The position numbers and the translations under genes are program-made. This document shows, in pieces, positions 16,351 to 26,434 of a stretch of 33,849 nt of DNA; position 1 is the first letter of the stretch; every line of letters starts with the position of its first letter. The notes under the pieces were generated by a model. The model saw only the letters and a list, made by a program, of their open reading frames with translations, was not told where the DNA came from and did not search any database. The stretch is from NCBI RefSeq assembly GCF_001644025.1, contig NZ_LUUK01000036.1:1-33849 (forward strand), given 5' to 3'. The stretch is from Methylomonas koyamae. Lineage in GTDB: Bacteria > Pseudomonadota > Gammaproteobacteria > Methylococcales > Methylomonadaceae.

Positions 16351-18539
16351 TCAGGCGTCGTCGCCGTCGTCGGTGTTTGCGGCGTTTAACCACTCGGCTG
16401 CCAATTGGGTCGCGCCGGGGTAATCGGTTTTGCCGGTTCCCAATATCGGAATGTGTTCGACGATCATGACTTTTTTCGGCAGATTGATTGCCGCCACGCC
16501 GGGCGAGGCCGCCGCTAGGGCCTTGGGCGTCGCCAGCTTGACGTTGGTCAGCAATACCAGTTGCTCGCCTTTTTTCGGATCGGGTAGGGCGACCACGGCA
16601 TGATGGCCGTCCGGCCAGGCCTGACCGGCCAGGCCTGACCGGCCAGTTGCTCGACCGCAGTTAGCGACACCATCTCGCCGCTGATTTTGGCGAAACGTTT
16701 GCTGCGCCCTTGAATGTGGATGAAGCCTTCGTCGTCCACTTGCACGATGTCGCCGGTATCGTACCAACCGTCGCCGTAGACCGAGGCCGGTGGTACCAGG
16801 ATGCCGGGATTGGTCGGTAGCAGATAGCCTTTCATGATGTTGGGGCCGCTGACATGCAGTTTACCGCCGTGCTCTATGCCTTCCACCGGCTCCAGCTTGT
16901 AGAGCATGTCGGGCATGAAACGGCCGACACTACCCGCTTTGTAGTCCATAGGCGTGTTGACCGAGGTCACCGGCGCGGTTTCGGTGGCGCCGTAGCCTTC
17001 CAATATCCGAATGCCGAATTTGTCCATCCACAAATGGCGGGTGCTTTCCTGCAATTTTTCGGCGCCGGCCACGACGTAACGCATGTTATAGAAATCATAG
17101 GCGTGGGCTTTCTTGGCGTAAGCCGCCAAAAAGGTATTGGTGCCGAACATGATGGTCGCGCCGATGTCGTAGGCGATTTCCGGAATCACGCTGTAATGCA
17201 GCGGCGACGGATAGAAAAATGTAGTCATCCCGTTCAACACCGGCAGCATGGTGCCGACCGTGAAACCGAAGGAATGAAACATCGGCAGAAAATTCAACAC
17301 CACGTCTTGCGGATTGAAATTGATCCTGGCCTTTAACTGTTTGTGATTGGCGATAATATTGCCGTGCGACAACACAACGCCTTTCGGTTCGCCCTCGGAA
17401 CCGGACGTAAACAGGACCACGGCGGCATCGTCCGGACTGCAGCGGCGGTGATCGTACCAATAGTCGGCGGTCTTGGCTTGGATAAAACCGATGATTTTGG
17501 CAAAGGCATTCACGCCGGCCGCCAAATCTTCCAAATACACCAGATTCACCTGCTCGGACAAAGCCTGTGCTTCGGTTTGCAAGTGGGCCAGTTCGATAAA
17601 GCGCCGCGAGCTAACCACGGTTTTGACGATCCCGGTCCGGCACGCCGACTTCATACCCGTCGCGCCGATTGAGTAATTCAACATCGCCGGAACTCGGCCA
17701 TACAGTTGTAAACCTAGAATCACGCACAGGGTTTTTGCCGAATTCGGCAGCAGAACACCGACCTGATCGCCGCTGGTGCTGATATTGCGCAACAGTTTGC
17801 CGACAATAATGCTACGGGTCACCAAAGCATCGTAATTCAGCGGTTTGCGATCCAGGTCTTCGGCTACCCGATGTTTACCACCGTGTATCGTTCTGGCCTC
17901 CAACAACGCCGAAAAAATGGTTTGCCGGTAGTGACTGCTGGCGAACATCATCTCGGTCATGATGTCGGCCAAAATATGGCCGCTGTATTTTCGGCGGGCT
18001 TTGCCGGTCACCGCGCCGTGGGTGTCTATCCGGGTCGGCGGCAGAATTTGCAGCGTGATGCGCGGAAACCAGCGCAAGCGCACGATATTGCGCAGCTTGG
18101 AAAAATGGGTGTACTCGGCGCCGTCGATCCGGATCGGCAAAATCGTCGCGCCGGATTTGTCGGCGACCATGCCGGTACCGTCGTAGATTTTCATCAGCGA
18201 GCCGGTCACGGTGATACGGCCTTCCGGAAAAATGACCGTGCGGGTGTCGTTTTGCAAATGATGAATCAGTGCCTTCAAGGACAGCGGATGGGTTGGGTCC
18301 ATCGGAAAGACCGTCGATAACCTTAAAAACGGTTTCAGCCACCATTGTTGGGAAATTTGGGTATTGATCGCGAAAGTGATGTCGTCCGGCAAAAACACGC
18401 CAAGTAACAACGGATCGAGAAAAGAAGTGTGATTGGAGATAATCAGCACCCGTTTGCCGGCTTGGGCGTAGTGCTCCAAACCATTGACCTTCACCTTGAA
18501 GACCAGCGTCATTAGCCAGCGTAAAACAATCTTTAACAT
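16351..18539 (-). pseudogene. aas: Bifunctional acyl-ACP synthetase / 2-acylglycerophosphoethanolamine acyltransferase, frameshifted near the 3' end
   Basis: Aas activates fatty acids onto ACP and re-acylates lysophosphatidylethanolamine at the inner membrane. The N-terminal PlsC domain has the HX4D motif NHTSFLDP (36-43) and FPEGRITVTG. The AMP-forming synthetase domain follows, with VLFTSGSEGEPKGVVLSHGN, GYGATETAP and YDTGDIVQVDDEGFIHIQGR. The main frame runs from 18539 to a stop at 16548 and ends in an unrelated tail after VEQLAGQAWP. The genuine C terminus, GHHAVVALPDPKKGEQLVLLTN to HIPILGTGKTDYP, lies in another frame down to 16351. Removing one copy of a 14-bp tandem duplication (16611-16638) joins the frames exactly and gives 724 residues, the family's length (719 in E. 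coli from memory). The truncated product would lack the C-terminal lid that carries a catalytic Lys (GKTD). An assembly or read error is possible. Confidence 0.9.
16611..16646. repeat. 14-bp tandem duplication (2.6 copies) that breaks aas
   Basis: CCGGCCAGGCCTGA occurs at 16611-16624 and 16625-16638, with a partial third copy, CCGGCCAG, to 16646. Since 14 is not a multiple of three, the second copy shifts the aas frame. One copy fewer restores the family sequence. The unit is itself rich in GGCC palindromes, which favours slippage. Confidence 0.95.
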
Positions 18540-18593
18540 AGATATCCTCCCGTGCGCGCATATTAGCAGACAGTCAGCGAATTGCCGGGCGCC

Positions 18594-18622
18594 AATATAT
18601 TACATAATTAAACAATGTTCAA
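18594..18622 (-). promoter_or_regulatory. Candidate sigma-70 promoter for aas-lplT
   Basis: On the minus strand TTGAAC (18622-18617) and TATATT (18599-18594) are separated by 17 bp. They lie about 55 bp before the aas ATG, in a locally AT-rich patch, and the ribosome site GGGAGG follows. This is a hexamer match only. Confidence 0.45.
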
Positions 18623-18883
18623 TTATTAACGTAATCGCCTCCCTCCGTCAGTTCGGAATGAGCGAGGCTTAGAGTCGACGGTGTGAGGCTAGCAGCCGGT
18701 CCGGCGCGGCCGGCGGCGCTTGGTTACGCTTAAAAACAGCATTGCCCGACAGGACCTTAAGGATGCGGAGCTTGATTACCTGGACCGCTAGGTCGAACAA
18801 CTCAGCAATCCAGCTTTAGGACTCGAGACGAGGGAAAATATATCATCGACCGGCAATCGGCTTGGTTGCAACGCTTCCGCATG
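18623..18883. other. Intergenic region with a possible gene remnant
   Basis: No intact gene is present. One plus-strand frame (about 18720-18790) reads LVTLKNSIARQDLKDAELD, stops at a TAG and continues with similarly coding-like sequence. It could be a decayed small helical protein, but the match is to nothing recognised. Confidence 0.25.
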
Positions 18884-18917
18884 AAAAAGCCCGCTCGCGT
18901 TGCCGCGCGCGGGCTTT
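18884..18917 (-). terminator. Intrinsic terminator of the diheme protein gene
   Basis: Read on the minus strand, a 12-bp GC-rich stem with one mismatch (arms 18904-18915 and 18888-18899) and a 4-base loop is followed by a run of T (18888-18884). It begins 17 bp after the gene's stop. Confidence 0.8.
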
Positions 18918-18933
18918 CGGAAAGAAGGCGTTT

Positions 18934-21072
18934 TTAGCCTTCGGTGACGATCAAGGCCGTGGCCTGATTTTTCAGAGTGATGGCCTGTTGCAGCAAGCGT
19001 AGGCGTTGTCCACCAGTCATGAACCACCCGTTAACGGCGCGATGTTCATAATCCAATGCTTTTTCCAACTTGTTCAGGGCTTCCGGATAGGGATTGATCA
19101 CCGCCTCGGATAGCATCCTGATTGCATCCTGAGTGTCGGCGATGGCCAGTTTTACCGATTTCACGCTGTTGGCGTTAGCCTGGTCGATGGCTTTTTGATC
19201 CAGCGCATTCGAACTGCGGATGTTTTCCAGCACATTGATCGAACGCAGAAACAGCGCAACCGCGATAACTTGCGACGAGTCGAGCTTCACCTGACGATTG
19301 ACGCCTTTGGAGGTAAACGCCCCCGGCGACTGGTTGAAGGATTCGGTGTTGTAGTAGGCGACGGTCTCTTCCAGCGTTGTGACGCTGTTATTATGAAAGA
19401 ACGGCGCGGTATCGGCGGCTTCGACCAACGGGGGCGTGTTGAAACGGTTCAGGCGCGGATGATCCGCGGGCCGAATGTTGCGCGGATCGACGCTTCCGTC
19501 GCTGTAACAAGGCTGATCGTAGTCCGGACCGCAATCGCTTTGCAGAACTTGGCCGAATCCGCCGTCGTAGGCCACGCTAGTGTCGGCGAGGTGATGCAAT
19601 TGATCGCGCATGCGCTCGATGCCGGTGTCGCGGGTCGGATTACCGCCGGTCGTGGAACTGATCGCGCCGGCGTTCATATGGCAGCCATTGCAGTTGGCCG
19701 AGGTGCCGAAGACCGGCGTGCCGCCGACCGGGTAGCCGTTGCTCAAGGTCTCGCCGGGGTTGTTCTTGGTATTGAACAATTTCAGACCGCGTTGCACCAG
19801 CGGCGACTTGAAGGTCATCGCCGCCAGATTGATGTCGGCGCTACGCCCCAGCGACAGCATATAAGCTTCCAGCGCATCCAATTCGTCTTCGGTTGGCAGC
19901 CGGAAATCGACATTCTCGACCCGATCCAAACGCTTGGGCAAGTGTTGTTTGACCGCACCCTTGGCGAAATCGCGCAACGAACCGCCGTCCGGCGCGCCGT
20001 CGCCACCCCAGCCGATGGCTTCGGTTTGGCGATTGTCTTGCTGTGCGATCGGATCGTGTTCCGCGAAATAATCGTTGTCTTCGGTGAATTCACCACCCAT
20101 CGCCAATGTCTCGAATTTCAACGAAGCCGACAACCCCAGCAAATGCGGCGCTGCCCGCATCACCGGCGGTTTGTCGAAGCCGTCCACGTTAGCGACGAAC
20201 AGCCCGAACTGACGTAACAGCGCGGGTTTTTCCAGATCAGCCAGGGCCGGGTTGTTTTCCGCGACGAACAGCGGATCGCTGGGCGGTAATTTAGCGATAT
20301 ACGCCGGATCGATCGTGTGATTGCGGTCGGGACGGTGACAGGTGGAACAGGTTCGGCCGTTACCGCCGAAGGTTTCTTCGGTGAACAGCTTTTGACCCTT
20401 GGCGATTAATTCGGCCAATTGTTGGTCGGTGGTTGCCGCGGTGGCGGCGTGTGCCGTTTTAGGCAGCAGAAAACCGAAAGGGACTTCGGCTTGACCCGCC
20501 GGTTCCGCGTGGCCGACAGTGCCCAGATTGGCCGCTGGCCAGTAGCGTTCAGTATAGTAAACCCGTTGCAGCAATCCGGGAGAACCGAATAGTAGACCGC
20601 CTTCGCTTGGGGTTTTGCCGGCCAAGGTTATCGCAACGCTGTCCAACGTAAAGCCGTTCAGACGGTCGCGATCGAGCATGGTTGCGAAAACTTGTTTGTC
20701 CGCTTTTACGGACAACGGACCCAGCTTGATCGCGTTGCCGCTGTGATGGTTGTCGATCAGCCAGGCATCGTAGGGCCGCTCGGCAGACAAGCCTTTAACC
20801 GAAATGCGCACTTGCCCGCTCATCAGATCGATAGCGGCCTGACCTTGGCCGTCGCTGAGTTCGCGCGAAAGCGATTTGGAATAGCCGAGACCGATGTTGA
20901 CGGTTTCCGGGTGGCCCTGTATTTCGAACGCGGATTTCCAGCGTTCGTAAACCGAGCCTAGCGTTTCGACGCTGCCGACACCGGTATAAGGCGCCTCGAT
21001 TCGCGGCATCAGGCTGTAGCCCAGCGCCAGCGCGGCTGCAAAGGCCAAGGGAAGTGTGATGGTTTTTCTCAT
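18934..21072 (-). CDS. Diheme c-type cytochrome, cytochrome c peroxidase/MauG-like
   Basis: This 712-residue exported protein begins with a signal/anchor sequence (MRKTITLPLAFAAALALGYS). Residues about 80-170 (AIDLMSGQVRISVKGLSA, YDAWLIDNHHSG, FTLDSVAITLAGK) form a beta-rich domain reminiscent of anti-sigma-K/CHRD-type extracellular domains. The haem part has CSTCH at 242-246 and CNGCH at 461-465. TAPFFHNNSVTTLEETVAYYN, the typical C-terminal block of cytochrome c peroxidases, follows near 555. The last 100 residues are helical and without a match. The protein is about twice the usual 330-residue peroxidase length. It may reduce peroxide or modify a protein partner, as MauG does. The start at 21072 has AGGA six bases before it; a longer frame upstream lacks a signal peptide. 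The gene is monocistronic with its own terminator. Confidence 0.8.
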   Translation of the reverse strand: MRKTITLPLAFAAALALGYSLMPRIEAPYTGVGSVETLGSVYERWKSAFEIQGHPETVNIGLGYSKSLSRELSDGQGQAAIDLMSGQVRISVKGLSAERPYDAWLIDNHHSGNAIKLGPLSVKADKQVFATMLDRDRLNGFTLDSVAITLAGKTPSEGGLLFGSPGLLQRVYYTERYWPAANLGTVGHAEPAGQAEVPFGFLLPKTAHAATAATTDQQLAELIAKGQKLFTEETFGGNGRTCSTCHRPDRNHTIDPAYIAKLPPSDPLFVAENNPALADLEKPALLRQFGLFVANVDGFDKPPVMRAAPHLLGLSASLKFETLAMGGEFTEDNDYFAEHDPIAQQDNRQTEAIGWGGDGAPDGGSLRDFAKGAVKQHLPKRLDRVENVDFRLPTEDELDALEAYMLSLGRSADINLAAMTFKSPLVQRGLKLFNTKNNPGETLSNGYPVGGTPVFGTSANCNGCHMNAGAISSTTGGNPTRDTGIERMRDQLHHLADTSVAYDGGFGQVLQSDCGPDYDQPCYSDGSVDPRNIRPADHPRLNRFNTPPLVEAADTAPFFHNNSVTTLEETVAYYNTESFNQSPGAFTSKGVNRQVKLDSSQVIAVALFLRSINVLENIRSSNALDQKAIDQANANSVKSVKLAIADTQDAIRMLSEAVINPYPEALNKLEKALDYEHRAVNGWFMTGGQRLRLLQQAITLKNQATALIVTEG

Positions 21073-21630
21073 AATGTATCCTGTCGTGGGTGATAGTCCG
21101 ATGCGGCGGCTGCGGGGCGATGGAAACGGATAGAAAGCACTATTCCGGGTGTTTCTGCTCCAGACAACCTGAATCGACGAATCCGCGCGGCATCGGCTTT
21201 CGCGGAGCAATCGGCGTGCCCACATTGACGGTTGATTTTTCCAGAAAAAATACTCTATATAAGTCAATAGCCTACAGCTATTTTTCTTCAGGCGGCGGCT
21301 TAAAAAGATCGGAGCAGGGTGTCGTAGACGAATAATGAAAAAAGTCAAATAGACATCGATTCAAAAAATAGGGGATATGACCTAGTGGTGTGTGAAATAA
21401 CACAGAACGAATCAAATTCGCTCGGATTCGACCCAATTTGTCTGGGAAATCCTCAAAAATGCCGACGTACGTTTTTACTTACAAATTACCCGTATTGATA
21501 CGTTCGTTATTTCCTTGAAGAAATTCAGGTATTTAACTTGGAGGACGGTTCCGGAGCGAATAAAGCGGAGTGTGTGAAATGACCTATTCTTGCCGCCTTC
21601 AACCAAGCCTACACGCATTTCCCTGTATCA
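21073..21630. other. Intergenic region upstream of the diheme gene and downstream of kdpC
   Basis: These 558 bases hold no supported gene. A reading frame joined to the diheme protein extends to 21348 but looks non-coding. The stretch 21240-21560 is AT-rich. TGTGTGAAAT appears twice (about 21390 and 21573). No terminator for kdpC and no kdpDE was found here. Confidence 0.5.
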
Positions 21631-22212
21631 CTAGCGGCTTGCCCGGTCCAGTGCCAGATTCAATCTCAACACATTGACTCTGGGTTCGCCGAACACCAGC
21701 CATTGCCGGCCTTCGGTATGCGCATCCACTAGTTCGCGCAACGTGGCTTCGTTAATTTTGCGGACCTTTGCGACCCTTTTGATCTGATATTCGGCAGCGG
21801 CGACGCTGATATGCGGATCCAGGCCGCTTCCGGATGCGGTGACCAGATCCACCGGCACCGGCGAGTGGTTGCCGTGATCGGCGTCTTTCAGCGCTTGTAT
21901 CCTGGCGGCGACCGCGTCGGTCAACGCCGGATTGGTCGGCCCCAGGTTGGAACCGCTGGAAGCGACAGCGTTATAACCGTAGGGACCCGTGGCCGACGGC
22001 CGGCTCCAGAAATATTTCGGCTCGCTAAAAGTTTGGCCGATCAGTTCGGAACCGATCGGCTGGCCTTGCTGGTTTTTGATCAGGCTGCCATTGGCTTGCT
22101 CGCTGAACAAGGCTTGCGCCAGCACCGTCACCAGGGCCGGATAAGCGGCACCGGTCACCAGGGTCAGCAGGAACAGCATCATCGCTGCGGGTTTTAAGTA
22201 AGTAGTCATCAT
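21631..22212 (-). CDS. kdpC: Potassium-transporting ATPase KdpC subunit
   Basis: KdpC is the single-span subunit that stabilises the KdpFABC potassium pump and helps nucleotide binding. The 193 residues begin with a membrane helix (AMMLFLLTLVTGAAYPALVT), then GSLIKNQQGQPIGSELIGQ, FWSRPSATGPYGYNAVASSGSNLGPTNPAL, DLVTASGSGLDPHISVAAA and the end block LVDAHTEGRQWLVFGEPRVNVLRLNL, all classic KdpC motifs. Two adjacent ATG codons exist (22212, 22209), preceded by AGGG. It is the last gene of the operon, separated from kdpB by 127 bp that contain an inverted-repeat structure. Confidence 0.97.
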   Translation of the reverse strand: MMTTYLKPAAMMLFLLTLVTGAAYPALVTVLAQALFSEQANGSLIKNQQGQPIGSELIGQTFSEPKYFWSRPSATGPYGYNAVASSGSNLGPTNPALTDAVAARIQALKDADHGNHSPVPVDLVTASGSGLDPHISVAAAEYQIKRVAKVRKINEATLRELVDAHTEGRQWLVFGEPRVNVLRLNLALDRASR

Positions 22213-22240
22213 TTAATGCCCTAATAATTCTGTAAAAACG

Positions 22241-22308
22241 CCCTCTCGGCAAATGCTCCCGGCGTTGCTCTACCTCCTGCATCCTTGCAGTCGTCCACCA
22301 GGAGAGGG
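22241..22308. repeat. Inverted-repeat element between kdpB and kdpC
   Basis: CCCTCTC (22241-22247) pairs with GAGAGGG (22302-22308), and an inner hairpin CTGCA-TCCT-TGCAG lies at 22277-22290. The 8-mer GCTCCCGG is present at 22255 and again at 22315. The size and position suggest an intercistronic repeat that could set the KdpB:KdpC ratio by processing or attenuation. Genome copies cannot be checked here. Confidence 0.4.
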
Positions 22309-22339
22309 AACAAAGCTCCCGGTATTTGTTGTGCCTGGT

Positions 22340-24412
22340 TTACACCAGATTCATCGCAACCAAAATTAAATCAATCGCCTTGATGCCGATAAACGGCACG
22401 ATCAGACCGCCGACGCCGTAGACCAGCAAATTGTTTTGCAGCAGTTTTTCCGCACCGACCGGTTTATAGCTGATGCCTTTTAAGGCCAGCGGGATCAGCG
22501 CGATGATGATCAGGGCGTTAAAGATAACCGCCGACAAAATCGCGCTGGCCGGCGTCGCCAGACCCATCACGTTCAGCACGTTCAAGGCCGGATAGGTAGT
22601 GGCGAAGGCGGCCGGAATAATCGCGAAATATTTGGCGACGTCGTTGGCGATACTAAACGTGGTCAGCGCGCCGCGCGTCATCAGCATTTGCTTGCCGGTT
22701 TCGACGATTTCGATCAGCTTGGTCGGGTTGGAATCCAGATCGACCATGTTGCCGGCTTCCTTGGCTGCCTGGGTGCCGCTGTTCATCGCCACCGCCACGT
22801 CGGCTTGGGCGAGGGCCGGGGCGTCGTTGGTACCGTCGCCGGTCATCGCCACCAAGCGGCCGTCGGTTTGATGTTGACGAATCAGATTCAGCTTGGCTTC
22901 CGGGGTGGCTTCGGCCAGGAAGTCGTCGACGCCGGCTTCGGCGGCAATCGCGGCGGCGGTCAGGCGGTTGTCGCCGGTGATCATGATGGTTTTAATGCCC
23001 ATCTGCCGCAGTTCGATAAAACGTTCCTTGATGCCGCCCTTAACGATGTCCTTTAGTTCGATGACGCCCAGCGCTTTAGCGCCATCCGATACCACCAGCG
23101 GCGTGCTGCCCCGGCGCGCGACATCGTCGACCATTTTCTTCAGCTCTTGCGGCACCTTGCCGCCTTGTTCTTCGATATGTTGCCGAATCGAGTCGGCCGC
23201 GCCCTTGCGGATTTGCCGGCCTTCCAGGTTGACGCCGCTCATCCGGGTCTGGGCGCTGAAATGTACGAAAGTAGCACCCAGGGAATGGATGTCGCGTTCG
23301 CGAATATTGTATTTTTGCTTCGCCAGTATCACGACGCTACGACCTTCGGGGGTTTCGTCCGCCAACGATGCCAGTTGCGCGGCATCGGCCAGTTGGCGAT
23401 CCGTCACGCCTTTGACCGGAAAAAAACCGGATGCCTGGCGGTTACCCAGCGTAATAGTGCCGGTTTTGTCCAACAGCAGCACATCGACATCGCCGGCCGC
23501 TTCCACGGCCCGGCCGGAGGTGGCGATGACGTTTTTCTGCATCATCCGGCCGATGCCGGCCACGCCGATCGCCGACAGCAAACCGCCGATGGTGGTCGGA
23601 ATCAAGCACACCAGCAAGGCTACCAACACGGTAACGCTAATCGGACTACCGGCGCCCGCGGTCTGCACGCTGTACAGCGAGAACGGCAGCAAGGTGACGG
23701 TAGCCATCAGGAACACCAAGGTCAACGCCACCAGCAAAATGGTCAACGCAATCTCATTAGGGGTTTTCTGGCGTTTGGCGCTTTCCACCATGCCTATCAT
23801 GCGGTCCAGAAAGGTTTCGCCGGGATTGGTGCTGATACGCACCACCAGCCAGTCGGACAGCACTCGGGTGCCGCCGGTCACCGAACTGAAATCGCCGCCG
23901 GACTCGCGGATTACGGGCGCCGATTCGCCGGTGATCGCGCTTTCGTCCACCGAGGCCACGCCTTCGATGACATCGCCGTCGCCGGGCACGAAATCGCCGG
24001 CTTCGATCAGCACTACATCGCCTTTACGCAGACTGGAGCCTTCGACTTTGCTGTAGTTGCTGCCGTATTTGGCTTCGTCGAGCTTTTTGGCGGCGATGTC
24101 GCGTTTGGCACTGCGCAAAAACGCGGCTTGGGCCTTGCTGCGGCCTTCCGCGACCGCTTCGGCGAAGTTGGCGAACAGTACGGTAAACCACAGCCACAGC
24201 GTGATGCTGAGGATAAAGCCGGCGGATTCTTCGCTTTCGCCGTTCAGCGCCTGCAACCACAACACGGTGGTCAGCAAGCTGCCGAGGTAGACCACGAACA
24301 TCACCGGGTTTTTCCATTGTTGTTGCGGCGTCAGTTTGGCAAAAGCATCGAACAAGGCTTGTTGCAGAATTTGCGGGTCCAGTAAGGACGTTGAAACGGG
24401 TTTGCTAGTCAT
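22340..24412 (-). CDS. kdpB: Potassium-transporting P-type ATPase KdpB subunit
   Basis: KdpB is the ATP-hydrolysing subunit of the high-affinity potassium pump, in the inner membrane. The 690 residues contain the actuator motif [15 protein letters not shown], the phosphorylation site [14 protein letters not shown], the nucleotide-domain block [31 protein letters not shown] and the hinge [44 protein letters not shown], with membrane helices at both ends. All catalytic residues are present. The ATG at 24412 ([14 protein letters not shown]) is chosen; an in-frame start 108 bp upstream would put the intercistronic repeat into the protein and gives a non-family N terminus. It follows kdpA by 124 bp. 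Confidence 0.98.
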   Translation of the reverse strand: MTSKPVSTSLLDPQILQQALFDAFAKLTPQQQWKNPVMFVVYLGSLLTTVLWLQALNGESEESAGFILSITLWLWFTVLFANFAEAVAEGRSKAQAAFLRSAKRDIAAKKLDEAKYGSNYSKVEGSSLRKGDVVLIEAGDFVPGDGDVIEGVASVDESAITGESAPVIRESGGDFSSVTGGTRVLSDWLVVRISTNPGETFLDRMIGMVESAKRQKTPNEIALTILLVALTLVFLMATVTLLPFSLYSVQTAGAGSPISVTVLVALLVCLIPTTIGGLLSAIGVAGIGRMMQKNVIATSGRAVEAAGDVDVLLLDKTGTITLGNRQASGFFPVKGVTDRQLADAAQLASLADETPEGRSVVILAKQKYNIRERDIHSLGATFVHFSAQTRMSGVNLEGRQIRKGAADSIRQHIEEQGGKVPQELKKMVDDVARRGSTPLVVSDGAKALGVIELKDIVKGGIKERFIELRQMGIKTIMITGDNRLTAAAIAAEAGVDDFLAEATPEAKLNLIRQHQTDGRLVAMTGDGTNDAPALAQADVAVAMNSGTQAAKEAGNMVDLDSNPTKLIEIVETGKQMLMTRGALTTFSIANDVAKYFAIIPAAFATTYPALNVLNVMGLATPASAILSAVIFNALIIIALIPLALKGISYKPVGAEKLLQNNLLVYGVGGLIVPFIGIKAIDLILVAMNLV

Positions 24413-24464
24413 GGTGTTATCTCTATTCTGATGCGCCTTTGGGGGCAATCGGCGCTGCCATGGC

Positions 24465-24534
24465 GGGTTACGGTGCGCATATAGATCATCGTTTGTCGGA
24501 GAACTTTCTGCCTTGCGCACCTAATCCACCCTAC
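24465..24534. repeat. REP-like inverted repeat between kdpA and kdpB
   Basis: GGTGCGCA (24472-24479) is matched by TGCGCACC (24514-24521). The arms extend imperfectly into GGGTTAC on one side and CTAATCCACCCTAC on the other. The outer sequence GTAGGGTGGATTAGG is of a kind I have seen dispersed in many proteobacterial genomes. It begins only 3 bp after the kdpA stop. Confidence 0.45.
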
Positions 24535-24536
24535 AT

Positions 24537-26345
24537 TTATTTGGTGGGCGTCATCTGCAAATGCTCGACGACGGGCCCCAAGGCCAAGGCCGGGACGAAG
24601 GTCAGCGCGCCGACCATCAGCACGGTGACGATCAATAAAACGGCAAACAACGGAGTATGGGTCGGCAGGGTGCCGGGGCCGACCGGCACGGTCTTTTTAG
24701 CCGCCAGCGAACCGGCTATCGCCAACACCGGAATCATCAGCCAGTAGCGGGAAAACAGCATCGCCAGACCCAGCATGAAGTTATAGAACGGCACGTTGGC
24801 CGACAAACCGCCGAAGGCGCTGCCGTTGTTATTACCGGCCGACGACCAGGCATACAGCACTTCGCTGAAACCGTGAGCGCCGGGATTGAAGATCGACGCT
24901 CTGCCGACCTCCAGCATCACCGACAGCGCCGTGCCGCCCAATACCATCAAAGGCGGAATCAGGATAATGATGGCGGCCATTTTCATCTCATAGGCTTCGA
25001 TCTTTTTGCCTAAATATTCCGGGGTACGGCCTATCATCAGGCCGGCGATGAACACCGCGACGATCGCAAACACGATCATGCCGTACAAGCCGGAACCGAC
25101 GCCGCCGAAAATCACTTCGCCCAATTGCATCAGCCACATCGGTACCATGCCGCCGATCGGCGTGAAAGAATCATGCATGGCGTTGACCGAACCGTTGGAT
25201 GCCGCCGTCGTCGCCACCGCCCATAGGCCGGAGTTGACGATACCGAAACGGGTTTCCTTGCCTTCCATATTGCCGCCGGCCTGTTGGTTGGTGGCAGATT
25301 GATCGACGCCCAAGGCGGTTAAAGCCGGGTTGCCGTTTTGTTCGGCCGGCACCGTGACGAAAATCAGCGCGACAAACACCAAGGTCATTGCCCCAAGGAT
25401 TACCCAGCCCTGGCGGGTGTCGCCGACCATCGCGCCAAAGGTATGGCACAGTGCTGCAGGGATCAGCAGGATGGCCAGCATTTCCAGGAAATTGGACAGC
25501 GGCGTCGGGTTCTCGAACGGATGAGCGGAGTTGACGTTAAAAAAACCGCCGCCGTTGGTCCCCAATTGTTTGATAGCAACTTGCGAAGCCGCCGGCCCCA
25601 TCGCCAGGGTTTGCGTTTGGGTGGACACCGTTTCGGTCACCGGTTTGCCATCGGCATCGCCCATGGCTTTACCATCGGCATCCAGTTTCGGTGCGGAGTA
25701 GCTGACCGCTTCTTGCAAATTGACGGTCTGATACGGATTAAACGTCTGCACCACACCCTGCCCGACCAATACTATCGCCAGCAAAAACGACAAGGGCAGC
25801 AAGATGTATAAGGTGCTACGAGTCATGTCCACCCAGAAGTTACCGATGCTGTTACTGTTACGGCGGTTAAAGCCGCGAATCAACGCCACCAGCACCGCCA
25901 TGCCGCTGGCGGCGGATACGAAATTTTGCACCGTCAAACCCAACATCTGGGTCAGATAGCTCATCGTGGTTTCGCCGCCATAGCCTTGCCAATTGGTGTT
26001 GGTGGCGAAGCTGACCGCCGTATTGAACGCCGAATCGGGCGTCACTGCCGCTAAGGCATGCGGATTCAGCGGCAACACGTCCTGAAAACGTTGTAAGCAG
26101 TAAACCGCCAGCAATCCGAACAAATTGAACGCCAGCATCGCCAGCGCATATTGAGTCCAGCGCATTTCCTGTTCCGGATCGACGCCGCTGAGCCGGTAAA
26201 ACAGTCTTTCAACGCCGCCAAACCAGCGGTTCAATCCGACGGATTCGTCTTGATAAACCCGTGCCATATAAGCGCCCAAAGGTTTGGCTAAAGCCAACAG
26301 CGTAAAGAGGTAAACGGCAATCTGTAAAAAACCTTGACCTGTCAT
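24537..26345 (-). CDS. kdpA: Potassium-transporting ATPase KdpA subunit
   Basis: KdpA is the channel-like potassium-binding subunit of the Kdp pump. The 602 residues start [21 protein letters not shown] and contain the selectivity-loop regions [44 protein letters not shown] and [18 protein letters not shown], with about ten membrane segments. It is about 45 residues longer than the E. coli protein; the extra length includes a charged insert around [20 protein letters not shown]. The ATG overlaps the kdpF stop in TGATG, so the two are translationally coupled. Confidence 0.97.
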   Translation of the reverse strand: MTGQGFLQIAVYLFTLLALAKPLGAYMARVYQDESVGLNRWFGGVERLFYRLSGVDPEQEMRWTQYALAMLAFNLFGLLAVYCLQRFQDVLPLNPHALAAVTPDSAFNTAVSFATNTNWQGYGGETTMSYLTQMLGLTVQNFVSAASGMAVLVALIRGFNRRNSNSIGNFWVDMTRSTLYILLPLSFLLAIVLVGQGVVQTFNPYQTVNLQEAVSYSAPKLDADGKAMGDADGKPVTETVSTQTQTLAMGPAASQVAIKQLGTNGGGFFNVNSAHPFENPTPLSNFLEMLAILLIPAALCHTFGAMVGDTRQGWVILGAMTLVFVALIFVTVPAEQNGNPALTALGVDQSATNQQAGGNMEGKETRFGIVNSGLWAVATTAASNGSVNAMHDSFTPIGGMVPMWLMQLGEVIFGGVGSGLYGMIVFAIVAVFIAGLMIGRTPEYLGKKIEAYEMKMAAIIILIPPLMVLGGTALSVMLEVGRASIFNPGAHGFSEVLYAWSSAGNNNGSAFGGLSANVPFYNFMLGLAMLFSRYWLMIPVLAIAGSLAAKKTVPVGPGTLPTHTPLFAVLLIVTVLMVGALTFVPALALGPVVEHLQMTPTK

Positions 26346-26434
26346 CAGAATTTCTCCGGATAAAACAATGCCACGACCAAATAAACGAACACGGCCAGCG
26401 TCAAGCCGCCGCTTAGTAAATAAATCCAGCTCAT
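26345..26434 (-). CDS. kdpF: KdpF small membrane subunit
   Basis: This 29-residue single-helix protein reads [20 protein letters not shown] and ends in ALFYPEKF. The F-YPEKF end and the size are typical of KdpF, which stabilises the Kdp complex. The start ATG overlaps the stop of the preceding micro-ORF in ATGA, and its own stop overlaps the kdpA start in TGATG. Confidence 0.93.
   Translation of the reverse strand: MSWIYLLSGGLTLAVFVYLVVALFYPEKF

Noticed and set aside
21073-21348. 92-codon N-terminal extension of the diheme protein
   Set aside because: The sequence lacks a signal peptide and is unlike the family; the ATG at 21072 has a ribosome site and a signal sequence.
23147-24385. Long plus-strand frames opposite kdpB (to 412 codons)
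   Set aside because: Shadow frames of GC-rich coding DNA; kdpB on the other strand is unambiguous.
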